A DNA stretch of 12,952 nt, taken from positions 1 through 12,952 of the forward strand of contig CABQJA010000054.1 of assembly GCA_902464345.1 (NCBI GenBank), given 5' to 3'. The DNA comes from an uncultured Clostridium sp. (GTDB lineage Bacteria > Bacillota > Clostridia > Lachnospirales > Lachnospiraceae). The translations under genes and the position numbers were made by a program. The notes beneath the pieces are model-generated. The model did no database searches. It was not told where the DNA came from and saw only the letters and a program-made list of their open reading frames with translations. How positions within the stretch are numbered: the stretch's first letter is position 1; the number at the start of each line of letters is the position of its first letter. Below are positions 7,077 through 12,952 of the stretch, piece after piece.

Positions 7077-7105
7077 ATCATAAATATACTATCAAAACGT
7101 AAAAA
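7077..7105 (-). promoter_or_regulatory. Weak candidate promoter of glnA
   Basis: TTTTTA (plus 7100-7105) and TATGAT (7077-7082) are 17 bp apart on the minus strand. The -35 box is poor and overlaps the U-tract of the rpsR terminator. A promoter is expected here because the terminator isolates glnA. A 9-bp direct repeat, TTTATGATG on the minus strand (7061-7069 and 7076-7084, period 15), overlaps the -10 and could be an operator or a second -10. Confidence 0.3.
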
Positions 7106-7132
7106 GGACAAGCCATAAAATGACTTGTCCTT
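7101..7132 (-). terminator. Rho-independent terminator after rpsR
   Basis: On the minus strand AAGGACAAG pairs with CTTGTCCTT around an 11-nt loop, giving a 9-bp perfect stem followed by further Ts. It starts 15 bp after the rpsR stop codon and ends the rpsF-ssb-rpsR operon. Confidence 0.9.
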
Positions 7133-7147
7133 GAAAAAACTATTCAA

Positions 7148-7420
7148 TTACTCCTGAACGTATGGCATTAATGCTACGTGACGAGCTCTCTTGATAGCAA
7201 CTGTCAAAGCTCTCTGATGCTTTGCGCAGGTACCTGTGATTCTTCTAGGTAAGATCTTACCTCTCTCAGATACAAACTTCTTTAAACGATTTACATCTTT
7301 ATAATCGATGACTGCGTTCTTGTCAGCACAGAATACACATACTTTCTTTCTTCTGCGAACAGTTCTTCTTCTCATAGGAGCTTCTGAACGCTCAGTCTTC
7401 TCGCTCTTATTATATGGCAT
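7148..7420 (-). CDS. rpsR: 30S ribosomal protein S18
   Basis: Small-subunit protein that sits with S6 on the platform of the 30S subunit. The 90-residue product has a basic N-terminal tail (MRRRTVRRRKK), CVFC near residue 33, then KNAVIDYKDVNRLKKFV and GKILPRRITGTCAKHQR. The CVFC pair plus the later C and H resemble the zinc-binding form of S18, not the cysteine-free paralogue used under zinc shortage. The start at 7420 is chosen over an upstream in-frame ATG at 7468 because GGAGG lies 8 nt before it, the product then has the normal length, and the longer form would overlap the end of ssb by 32 bp. It is the last gene of the S6/SSB/S18 operon. Confidence 0.97.
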   Translation of the reverse strand: MPYNKSEKTERSEAPMRRRTVRRRKKVCVFCADKNAVIDYKDVNRLKKFVSERGKILPRRITGTCAKHQRALTVAIKRARHVALMPYVQE

Positions 7421-7436
7421 TTTCTTTACCTCCAAC

Positions 7437-7883
7437 TTAGTTAAATGGCAGCTCCTCCTCGGCTCCATCCGGGATGCTCATAAAGCCATCGCCTGCAGCC
7501 TGACTTGGAGATGGTCTGGAACTTGCCTGATATGCCGGTGCAGCACCATTTACTGCTGCCGCATTCTTACTCTCGGCAAATTCGATTTCTTCTACAATAA
7601 TCTGTACAGAATAAACCTTCTGTCCGTCTTTATTTGTATAATTGTCATTCTGTATACGACCGGTTACGACTACTTTGGTTCCCTGTCTTAAATACTTCTC
7701 AACAAAATCAGCCTGTCTGCCAAACACAGTACAGTTAAAAAAGTCTGCGTCCGGTTCGCCTTCCCGCTTCCATCTTCTGTCTACTGCAAGTGAAAATCTT
7801 GCAATGGCGGTCTGGCTGGCACCCTGAGAGTAACGAACCTCTGGATCTCTGGTCAGTCGTCCCATCATAATTACTTTATTCAT
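7437..7883 (-). CDS. ssb: Single-stranded DNA-binding protein
   Basis: Tetrameric OB-fold protein that coats single-stranded DNA in replication, recombination and repair. The 148-residue product has the OB-fold in the first ~105 residues (MNKVIMMGRLTRDPEVRY, FFNCTVFGRQADF, GTKVVVTGRIQ), a flexible Ala/Ser/Pro-rich linker (about 108-138), and the acidic partner-binding tip EEELPFN at the C-terminus. AAAGGGG lies 9 nt before the ATG. It sits between rpsF and rpsR, its standard place in Firmicutes, and ends 16 bp before the rpsR start. Nothing unusual. Confidence 0.97.
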   Translation of the reverse strand: MNKVIMMGRLTRDPEVRYSQGASQTAIARFSLAVDRRWKREGEPDADFFNCTVFGRQADFVEKYLRQGTKVVVTGRIQNDNYTNKDGQKVYSVQIIVEEIEFAESKNAAAVNGAAPAYQASSRPSPSQAAGDGFMSIPDGAEEELPFN

Positions 7884-7903
7884 ATCGGATAACCCCTTTC
7901 AAT

Positions 7904-8191
7904 TTACGCGTCCTGACGTACGCACAAATAGCGGATTACTGGCTCCATAATACGAACATTAGCTTCGACCTGAGCTGGAACATCAGCCTCTGCATCGAAT
8001 GAAATGAAGTAGTAGAATGCTTCGCTCATCTTCTGAATCTCGTAAGCTAACTTCTTCTTACCTTCTTCTTTGACATCTGTGATTGTTCCGCCGAATCTTT
8101 CGATATAAGCCTTTACCTTATCGACTGTTGCTGTACGAGCCTCGTCTTCCAGCTTTGCGCTAACAACCAACGCTAATTCATATTTGTTCAT
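7904..8191 (-). CDS. rpsF: 30S ribosomal protein S6
   Basis: Ribosomal protein that pairs with S18 on the platform of the 30S subunit. The 95-residue product begins MNKYELALVVSAKLEDEART and includes YIERFGGTITDVKEEGKKKLAYEI and EANVRIMEPVIRYLCV, all standard for S6. A strong AGGAGGTG site lies 8 nt before the ATG. It is the first gene of the rpsF-ssb-rpsR operon, 103 bp downstream of the large surface-protein gene. S6 operons are often autoregulated by an S6:S18-binding leader. A hairpin is present here, but I did not find the characteristic CCG bulge of that element. Confidence 0.97.
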   Translation of the reverse strand: MNKYELALVVSAKLEDEARTATVDKVKAYIERFGGTITDVKEEGKKKLAYEIQKMSEAFYYFISFDAEADVPAQVEANVRIMEPVIRYLCVRQDA

Positions 8192-8217
8192 GTCTTTGCA
8201 CCTCCTTATGGTCTCTG

Positions 8218-8237
8218 GCCCCTTTTATAAAAGGAGC
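8218..8237 (-). promoter_or_regulatory. Leader hairpin of rpsF
   Basis: A 20-nt inverted repeat (minus strand GCTCCTTTT-AT-AAAAGGGGC) lies about 10 nt upstream of the rpsF ribosome binding site; its centre is a perfect 14-bp palindrome. It pairs over up to nine positions with one G-U. It could be part of S6:S18 autoregulation, but the CCG motif of the known element is missing. It also contains a TATAAA that could be a -10 box, with TTACAC 18 bp upstream. Confidence 0.35.
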
Positions 8238-8269
8238 AAGGAATTTTGTGTAATGTCTCACAGAACACT

Positions 8270-8298
8270 ACTGTATCATAAATCATTTTTAATTTCAA
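8270..8298 (-). promoter_or_regulatory. Candidate promoter of rpsF-ssb-rpsR
   Basis: Minus strand TTGAAA (plus 8293-8298) and TACAGT (8270-8275) are exactly 17 bp apart. The -35 box contains the TGA stop codon of the upstream surface-protein gene (8295-8297). Transcription would start near 8263, giving a leader of about 70 nt that includes the hairpin at 8218-8237. Confidence 0.5.
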
Positions 8299-11200
8299 GC
8301 TTTTTTTCGCTTTGTTTTTACGGCAACCGCCAGGCCGGCCATCGAAACGATCAGTGCGATTCCTGCTGCCAACGGAACCCCTGCGTCTCCGGTCTGAACC
8401 GGTGTCTGCTTAACAGTCTCTGTACCTGCTGCTGTTGTAGCCTGTGAAGGCTCAGTCGTCGGCTCCGCCGTATTTTCGGTCGTCGGCTCCTGCGTATCCT
8501 CTGTGGTAGCCGGCTGCTTTCTCAGAGCAACACCTGTCAGATCCCAGTAGGAAGCTTCCCGGTCGATATATCTGCGGTATGCTTCAAATGCCTGATAAAC
8601 CTGCAGTGCATCAAACGAAACCTTGCTGTTTTCTAATATCATTTCATACAAAGTGCTGACCAGATTCCGATATTCGTTTCCGAAGCCCGCCTTATTTACA
8701 TCCAGCTTCAGCGCTGCCAATGCCAGTAATACCTGGGCTCCGGTTGATGGAGAGGTATATGCATATTCTGCGTTCAGACCGGTCTTTAAGTATTCCAGTC
8801 CACGTTTGATTGCAGCATTTACACCCGCATCGCTCTTCTGATACGGTGCCAGTGCCTGCAATGCCATGGCTGTCAGATCAACATCCGAACCATCTGCATC
8901 ATACAATCCAAAGCCTCCGGTTGTCGGATTCTGGAATGTTAACAGTGTCTGTATCATCTTTTCTCTGGTCCATTTTGCATTTTCCGGAATTTCCGTGTTT
9001 CTGGCATCCAGAGCCAGCAGTGCATAAATCAGTTCATTTGAACCGGCATCCAGGCCCGGATGATTATATATCATAGCTGCCAGATTGACGCCTTCTACAT
9101 TGGTAATATCATAGCCCAGCAGACTGAGTGTCAGTGCCGTCCGTTCTATGTCGGTCGGTTTCTGCGTTGCGGACCAATCCTTTACAGTTTTTGCCACACT
9201 TGCATAATAAGCTGTTATCTGACTTTCCGTTAATGTTTTTCCGGAACGAACCATCGCATAGATCAGCCATTCATCTCCATACTCAAACGAACGTCCCTGA
9301 TACTGATTCCAATATGCTTCCGTTGCTTTTTTCACACCGGAACGGATCAGCTTCTCTGTATCAACCTTTGGTGCGGTCCCCTTCGTTACGGTGATCGTAA
9401 CGGTTACCGGCTTTGCTCCTGCGGTTGTATCAACCGGTGTTCCCGTTGCCGTCACGGTTCCAATTCCTTCTGCATAAATGTAATACTCGGAGCTTGCAAG
9501 GAACAATCCATTGTCCTTTGCGGACTCATCCCGTTTCCATGCACCGTTTACCTTGCGGTCAATCTTTACAATCCCGTCTTCCGAATAGGTCCAGACCAAT
9601 TCCGGCTGAGTCACACTGTAGCCTTCCTCTGATCTGCTTCCTGTAAATGTAAGATCCAATGGTGTTACGGTTCCGTTCTTCACAGAATATTCTGCAGTAT
9701 CAGCCGTTACCTTTTCTAACGGATTCAGATAAGTGTAGGTTACCTTCTTGCTGTCTGTATAAGTCTTTCCTGCCTGCGGATCCTTTAATGTAGCAGTAAA
9801 GGTTGTGATGCCCGCCTTATGCGGAACATAACCGATCGAACCCTTTGCGCTGTACTCAGCGACATCCGGCTGACTGCTTGTAATTGTAATATTAGATGCA
9901 TCCGCATAGCTTGCATTCACCGGTGTAACAATAATTCCATCCTTTGCTGTCAGGAAATCCGCTTCGTTACTGCTCAATGGATTTCTTCCGTGAAGCACCT
10001 GCTCCGATGCAATCGCCATCTTAATAGAAGTAACCGGTACATAGGTGGATGTGATCTCTACCTGTGCGGATACATCCGGATTTCTTCTGGAGGTTACGAT
10101 TACGGTTGCGGTACCCTGCTTCTTAAAATAGAAGCTGCTGGAATTTTCGGCACCGTAGATCAGATCATCCCCATGCTTAAAGGAGAAACTGTATGCAGAT
10201 ACATCCTCATACTCTGAAGCACCTTCATACTTCGTCTGTACCTGAATCCGAATATCACCGGAACCGACTACGGAATAGGCACCGTTTGTAACATCCGTTC
10301 CATCAATATACAGCTTGATTGCCTCCATGTTTTCCGCTTTACAGTTTACAACCGTAGAAGCCAGAAGCTTCGGCTCCTGTCCGTCCACAACCGAATATGC
10401 GCATACGGAGAATTCGCCAACATTTTCAATTCTTAAATTTCCTACATCTGCACCAATCCATACATTGGCCACATCACAATCCTTTGTTACATCATCCGCA
10501 CTATGTAATGCCCACTGAATGGTTTCACCCTTTGCCTTCTGATAATCCGGCAGAGAAAATGTACCTGCAATGCAGAAACCGTCTACCTTATCCGGACTGA
10601 TCGTCAGCTGCTGATTCTCAATCACTTCGATATCCTCACTGTCAGTCGGTGTAAATGCCAGTGCAGTCAGATTTTCCGGAAGTATTCCGTTACCCTTCTG
10701 ATAATTCTGATTTTCTCCGAAATACGGATAGCCCTCAGAGGACTGTCCCCATTTGGTTCCGTTGTCACCACGATTCGCATTTAACAGATCTGTAAATGTC
10801 ATTGACTTCATATAAGATGCTGATTTCGGATAGGAATCACTCATAATTGCCCGCAATTCGGCATCTACCTTCAGGTCTTCCCGCCAATAGGTATTTAAGA
10901 TCTTTTCACCGTTTCCGGCACAATTATAGAACAGTGCGCCTCTACCGGCATGTGCGGTACTTAATGAATAACAGTTCGATACAACACCGCCATCCAAAGT
11001 TCTTGCAAAGCCTACCAGATATGCGGATGTATTGTTTGAAGTTACACTTGTCTTACAGTTGATCAATGCACCCTGGAACTTATTACCCAGTGGACCGGCC
11101 GGCTGAGTTGACGAGCCGATATAATTATCGATCGTACCTTCAAATGATACGTTCTGAATTACACCCTCTTCTCCGACACCGTTAAATAATTTGCCACCGC

Positions 11201-12428
11201 TGGCTGCCTCAAATGTAATCCGGTGTCCCTGTCCGTCCAGAATTCCGTTAAATGTAATGCTACTTCCAAAATAATAATCATCAATGGTAATATCATTCAT
11301 CAGGACATAATTTTTGTCTGTATTACTATATGGGAGATCATCCTCTGTATATACCTTAATCGCATCCGCAGGCACTGCAACCGGCTGTGTCGGCTTTATC
11401 TTTTTCAGTCCGTTCAATGCTGTGTTCAGTGCATTTTTCGCATCATTGACCTGAATCTGGGTAGCATCCTCATCCGCTGCTACCTGCTTTGCCGTCTTTA
11501 ATGCTTCGGCAACCGCATTCCAGCTTTCTTCCGTATACAGACTGCTGTCATAGCTCTCTGCCTTTGAGATCACTTCATTCAGTCCATCCTTATTGACCGG
11601 TATAGCCGCACCGTTTTTAATCAGTGTCGGATAGCCTTCCGTTGTCTGTACGGTATTGGTCCAGAAGAAACCGCTATCCGGCAGATTGGTATTTAAATAT
11701 TCTACAACACTTTCATCTGCCAGTTCCGATAAGGCGGACACTGACTTATTATTATCAGTTGAAGGCTTATTACTTCCATATGCCATACCATAAAGCGGTG
11801 ACTGGTATACACACTGCTTTATATCGGCAGAATACGTAATACCGGAAATCGATCCTTTGGATACCATACCGGAAATCTTTCCTGCATAGTAGCAATTCTC
11901 AACTGCTCCTGTCGCCGTTAAGGTTCCAATCAATCCGCCAAACTCATAAAAATTCCAATCCTCATCCGTACAGGTCATGTTAACCGTGGAGTAGCTGTTC
12001 CGGATTGTTCCGGATACTTCCACTGCCATACTTCCTGCCGTTGTTTCATACTCGATTGCCGAATCGGATTTGATCCCCAGATTCTCAATCATACCGGAAA
12101 CTTTATTTGCAAGCGGCTTATCACTTAATGTAATGGTATGTCCGTTTCCATCCAGGGTTCCTTCAATACTACTGAACCATTTCCCGGAAGGAATCGTAAG
12201 ATCAGCTTCCAGTGCATAAGATTCGCCCGCTGCGATCACATAATTACCCTCACTATCCGTTGGCAGCTCCCCTGCCGTAGATATCGTATACTCTGCACTT
12301 TGCTCTGTCAGTTCTTCTGCATAAACCGGAGATGCCGGCAACAGAGAAACTGTCGGGGACAACGCAAGCACAGCAGACAGTACAAGGCTGACTGCTCTTT
12401 TTACGCCTTGTTGAAAGTTCTTCTTCAT
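8295..12428 (-). CDS. B12-riboswitch-controlled surface protein with alpha/alpha-toroid domain
   Basis: Secreted, probably wall-anchored 1377-residue protein; precise function unknown. Order of parts: signal peptide 1-37 (cleavage after VYA); beta-helix region with GLUG-like repeats, about 46-270 (TLDGNGHTITL, GGLIGTLTATGAVENCYY); a FIVAR-type helical segment, 281-342; a second copy of the beta-helix module, about 355-575 (GILDGQGHRITF); Ig-like beta domains, about 590-1016; an alpha/alpha-toroid of the prenyltransferase/squalene-cyclase/transcobalamin superfamily, about 1025-1300 (TALTLSLLGYD, NELIYALLALDA, GGFGLYDADGSDVDLTAMALQALAPY, GAQVLLALAAL); a Thr/Pro/Glu-rich stalk, 1306-1344; and a sorting-signal-like end with PVQTGD, a hydrophobic segment and KTKRKK. 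AAAGGAG lies 6-7 nt before the ATG. The leader is a cobalamin riboswitch with a terminator, so expression should fall when B12 is plentiful. Transcobalamin and intrinsic factor use the same toroid fold, so corrinoid binding is a reasonable inference, but I see no DUF4430-like partner domain. Adhesion or glycan binding is the alternative. Confidence 0.85.
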   Translation of the reverse strand: MKKNFQQGVKRAVSLVLSAVLALSPTVSLLPASPVYAEELTEQSAEYTISTAGELPTDSEGNYVIAAGESYALEADLTIPSGKWFSSIEGTLDGNGHTITLSDKPLANKVSGMIENLGIKSDSAIEYETTAGSMAVEVSGTIRNSYSTVNMTCTDEDWNFYEFGGLIGTLTATGAVENCYYAGKISGMVSKGSISGITYSADIKQCVYQSPLYGMAYGSNKPSTDNNKSVSALSELADESVVEYLNTNLPDSGFFWTNTVQTTEGYPTLIKNGAAIPVNKDGLNEVISKAESYDSSLYTEESWNAVAEALKTAKQVAADEDATQIQVNDAKNALNTALNGLKKIKPTQPVAVPADAIKVYTEDDLPYSNTDKNYVLMNDITIDDYYFGSSITFNGILDGQGHRITFEAASGGKLFNGVGEEGVIQNVSFEGTIDNYIGSSTQPAGPLGNKFQGALINCKTSVTSNNTSAYLVGFARTLDGGVVSNCYSLSTAHAGRGALFYNCAGNGEKILNTYWREDLKVDAELRAIMSDSYPKSASYMKSMTFTDLLNANRGDNGTKWGQSSEGYPYFGENQNYQKGNGILPENLTALAFTPTDSEDIEVIENQQLTISPDKVDGFCIAGTFSLPDYQKAKGETIQWALHSADDVTKDCDVANVWIGADVGNLRIENVGEFSVCAYSVVDGQEPKLLASTVVNCKAENMEAIKLYIDGTDVTNGAYSVVGSGDIRIQVQTKYEGASEYEDVSAYSFSFKHGDDLIYGAENSSSFYFKKQGTATVIVTSRRNPDVSAQVEITSTYVPVTSIKMAIASEQVLHGRNPLSSNEADFLTAKDGIIVTPVNASYADASNITITSSQPDVAEYSAKGSIGYVPHKAGITTFTATLKDPQAGKTYTDSKKVTYTYLNPLEKVTADTAEYSVKNGTVTPLDLTFTGSRSEEGYSVTQPELVWTYSEDGIVKIDRKVNGAWKRDESAKDNGLFLASSEYYIYAEGIGTVTATGTPVDTTAGAKPVTVTITVTKGTAPKVDTEKLIRSGVKKATEAYWNQYQGRSFEYGDEWLIYAMVRSGKTLTESQITAYYASVAKTVKDWSATQKPTDIERTALTLSLLGYDITNVEGVNLAAMIYNHPGLDAGSNELIYALLALDARNTEIPENAKWTREKMIQTLLTFQNPTTGGFGLYDADGSDVDLTAMALQALAPYQKSDAGVNAAIKRGLEYLKTGLNAEYAYTSPSTGAQVLLALAALKLDVNKAGFGNEYRNLVSTLYEMILENSKVSFDALQVYQAFEAYRRYIDREASYWDLTGVALRKQPATTEDTQEPTTENTAEPTTEPSQATTAAGTETVKQTPVQTGDAGVPLAAGIALIVSMAGLAVAVKTKRKKA

Positions 12429-12500
12429 AAGTTTTCTCCTTTACATGTTACATTTGCAGAGTAATAGAATTCTATCTGTGTCCCCTCGTCACCATTCATA

Positions 12501-12574
12501 AACAACAAAAAACAGCCGCGCTTAATACTGTTTCCTGTTCTAAAATGGCACACAACATTAAGCCCCGACTGTTC
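12501..12574 (-). terminator. Rho-independent terminator in the riboswitch expression platform
   Basis: On the minus strand AACAGTCGGGGCTTAAT can pair with ATTAAGCGCGGCTGTT, with a small internal mismatch, followed directly by a run of Ts. The arms are at plus 12557-12573 and 12511-12526; the loop is 30 nt. It lies between the riboswitch aptamer and the ribosome binding site, so it is the probable off-state of a transcriptional cobalamin switch. Confidence 0.75.
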
Positions 12575-12619
12575 ATCGAAGCAAATATTGACCTTCCCCA
12601 TCTCAGAAGAGTCTTGCTG

Positions 12620-12822
12620 ATTCAGAATATCCTGGCTTCGCTTCCCGCCGGAACGCCTTCCCAAACTCCAGATGATATGCATAAGATATACATAGTTACC
12701 TATCATCCGTATTCAGTGGCAGATTATTCCTTTGTCCACGTTACAGTAGAAGTGGCTGCTACGGATTTACACCGTATTCCTCTTTGACCTCTTGGGTCAG
12801 AACCTGCAAATGTATATTCAAT
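12620..12822 (-). promoter_or_regulatory. Cobalamin riboswitch
   Basis: The conserved blocks appear on the minus strand in the correct order. GGAATACGGTGTAAATCCG begins at 12780, then GCAGCC...CTACTGT, then GCCACTG (12720-12714), then GGGAAGGC (12662-12655), then the B12 box GAAGCCAGGATA (12639-12628). The closing stem P1 is formed by ATTGAATAT (12822-12814) and ATATTC-TG-AAT (12630-12620). The aptamer binds adenosylcobalamin or a related corrinoid. It starts about 12 nt after the predicted transcription start and controls the large surface-protein gene through the terminator just downstream. Confidence 0.93.
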
Positions 12823-12840
12823 TAGTATAGTCCGCAATCA

Positions 12841-12869
12841 AGATTACTGGATTTCCAATAAAATGTCAA
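12841..12869 (-). promoter_or_regulatory. Candidate sigma-A promoter of the riboswitch leader
   Basis: On the minus strand a perfect TTGACA (plus 12864-12869) is 17 bp from TAATCT (12841-12846), a poor -10. Transcription would start near 12834, just before the riboswitch. A better -10 sequence, TATACT at 12824-12829, has no suitable -35 and would leave too little leader for P1. Confidence 0.5.
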
Positions 12870-12952
12870 TCGTTTCTACGAAATAAAACCGCGGAAGTTG
12901 TAGGGTTACAATTGATGTGACACCTTACCCCTATACAAAAACGGTTAAGTAC
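12870..12952. other. Right edge, no gene recognised
   Basis: The last 83 bp, upstream of the riboswitch promoter, hold no supported gene. There is an imperfect inverted repeat (TAGGGT at 12900-12905 with ACCCCTA around 12927-12933) whose role is unclear. The whole stretch 12429-12952 is therefore promoter and leader RNA, plus this edge. Confidence 0.5.

Noticed and set aside
8810..9394. Plus-strand open frames rich in His/Ser/Pro opposite the surface-protein gene
   Set aside because: Shadows of the minus-strand coding sequence with no start signals or family patterns.
12425..12706. 93-codon minus-strand open frame in front of the surface-protein gene
   Set aside because: It runs through the second half of the cobalamin riboswitch and the terminator, has no recognisable protein pattern, and the RNA structures explain the sequence.
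12895..12940. Possible insertion-sequence end or inverted repeat at the right edge
   Set aside because: The pairing is imperfect, no transposase or target duplication is visible, and the window ends too soon.
1..12952. CRISPR arrays, tRNA or rRNA genes, and phage or transposon genes
   Set aside because: Reading both strands showed no regularly spaced repeats, no cloverleaf sequences and no integrase or transposase frames.

Overview
The window reads as chromosome of a Gram-positive anaerobe of the class Clostridia, most likely Lachnospiraceae. Pointers are the DapL route to diaminopimelate, a GSI-alpha glutamine synthetase without an adenylylation site followed by an ANTAR regulator, strong GGAGG ribosome binding sites, and a large T/P/E-stalked surface protein with a TGD-type sorting signal under a cobalamin riboswitch. 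The genus cannot be fixed from the sequence alone. Ten of the eleven protein genes are on the minus strand; only the short-chain dehydrogenase at the left end is on the plus strand.

Layout, in minus-strand transcription order (right to left). (1) 12870-12429: a sigma-A-like promoter, a well-conserved cobalamin riboswitch and a Rho-independent terminator form the leader of a 1377-residue secreted, probably wall-anchored protein (12428-8295). Its C-terminal third is an alpha/alpha-toroid of the prenyltransferase/transcobalamin type. (2) rpsF-ssb-rpsR (8191-7148), the classical S6/SSB/S18 operon, ends in a clear terminator; its likely promoter overlaps the stop codon of the surface-protein gene. 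(3) glnA, an ANTAR pseudo-receiver regulator, dapF and dapL (7032-2985) are closely spaced and probably co-transcribed, joining ammonia assimilation to lysine/peptidoglycan precursor supply. (4) A small carrier-protein cassette, ACP, a BtrH/C39-like protein of unknown function and an Sfp-type phosphopantetheinyl transferase (2859-752), has its own promoter candidate. It converges on and overlaps by 29 bp a FabG-like reductase (52-780).

Two parts deserve attention. The first is the vitamin-B12-controlled surface protein, a candidate extracellular corrinoid-capture or corrinoid-dependent factor. The second is the minimal ACP/BtrH-like/PPTase/SDR cassette, which contains the parts needed to activate a carrier protein and perhaps move or reduce an acyl group, but no adenylation, ketosynthase or acyltransferase enzyme inside the window. 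The rest is housekeeping with a few local regulatory structures.
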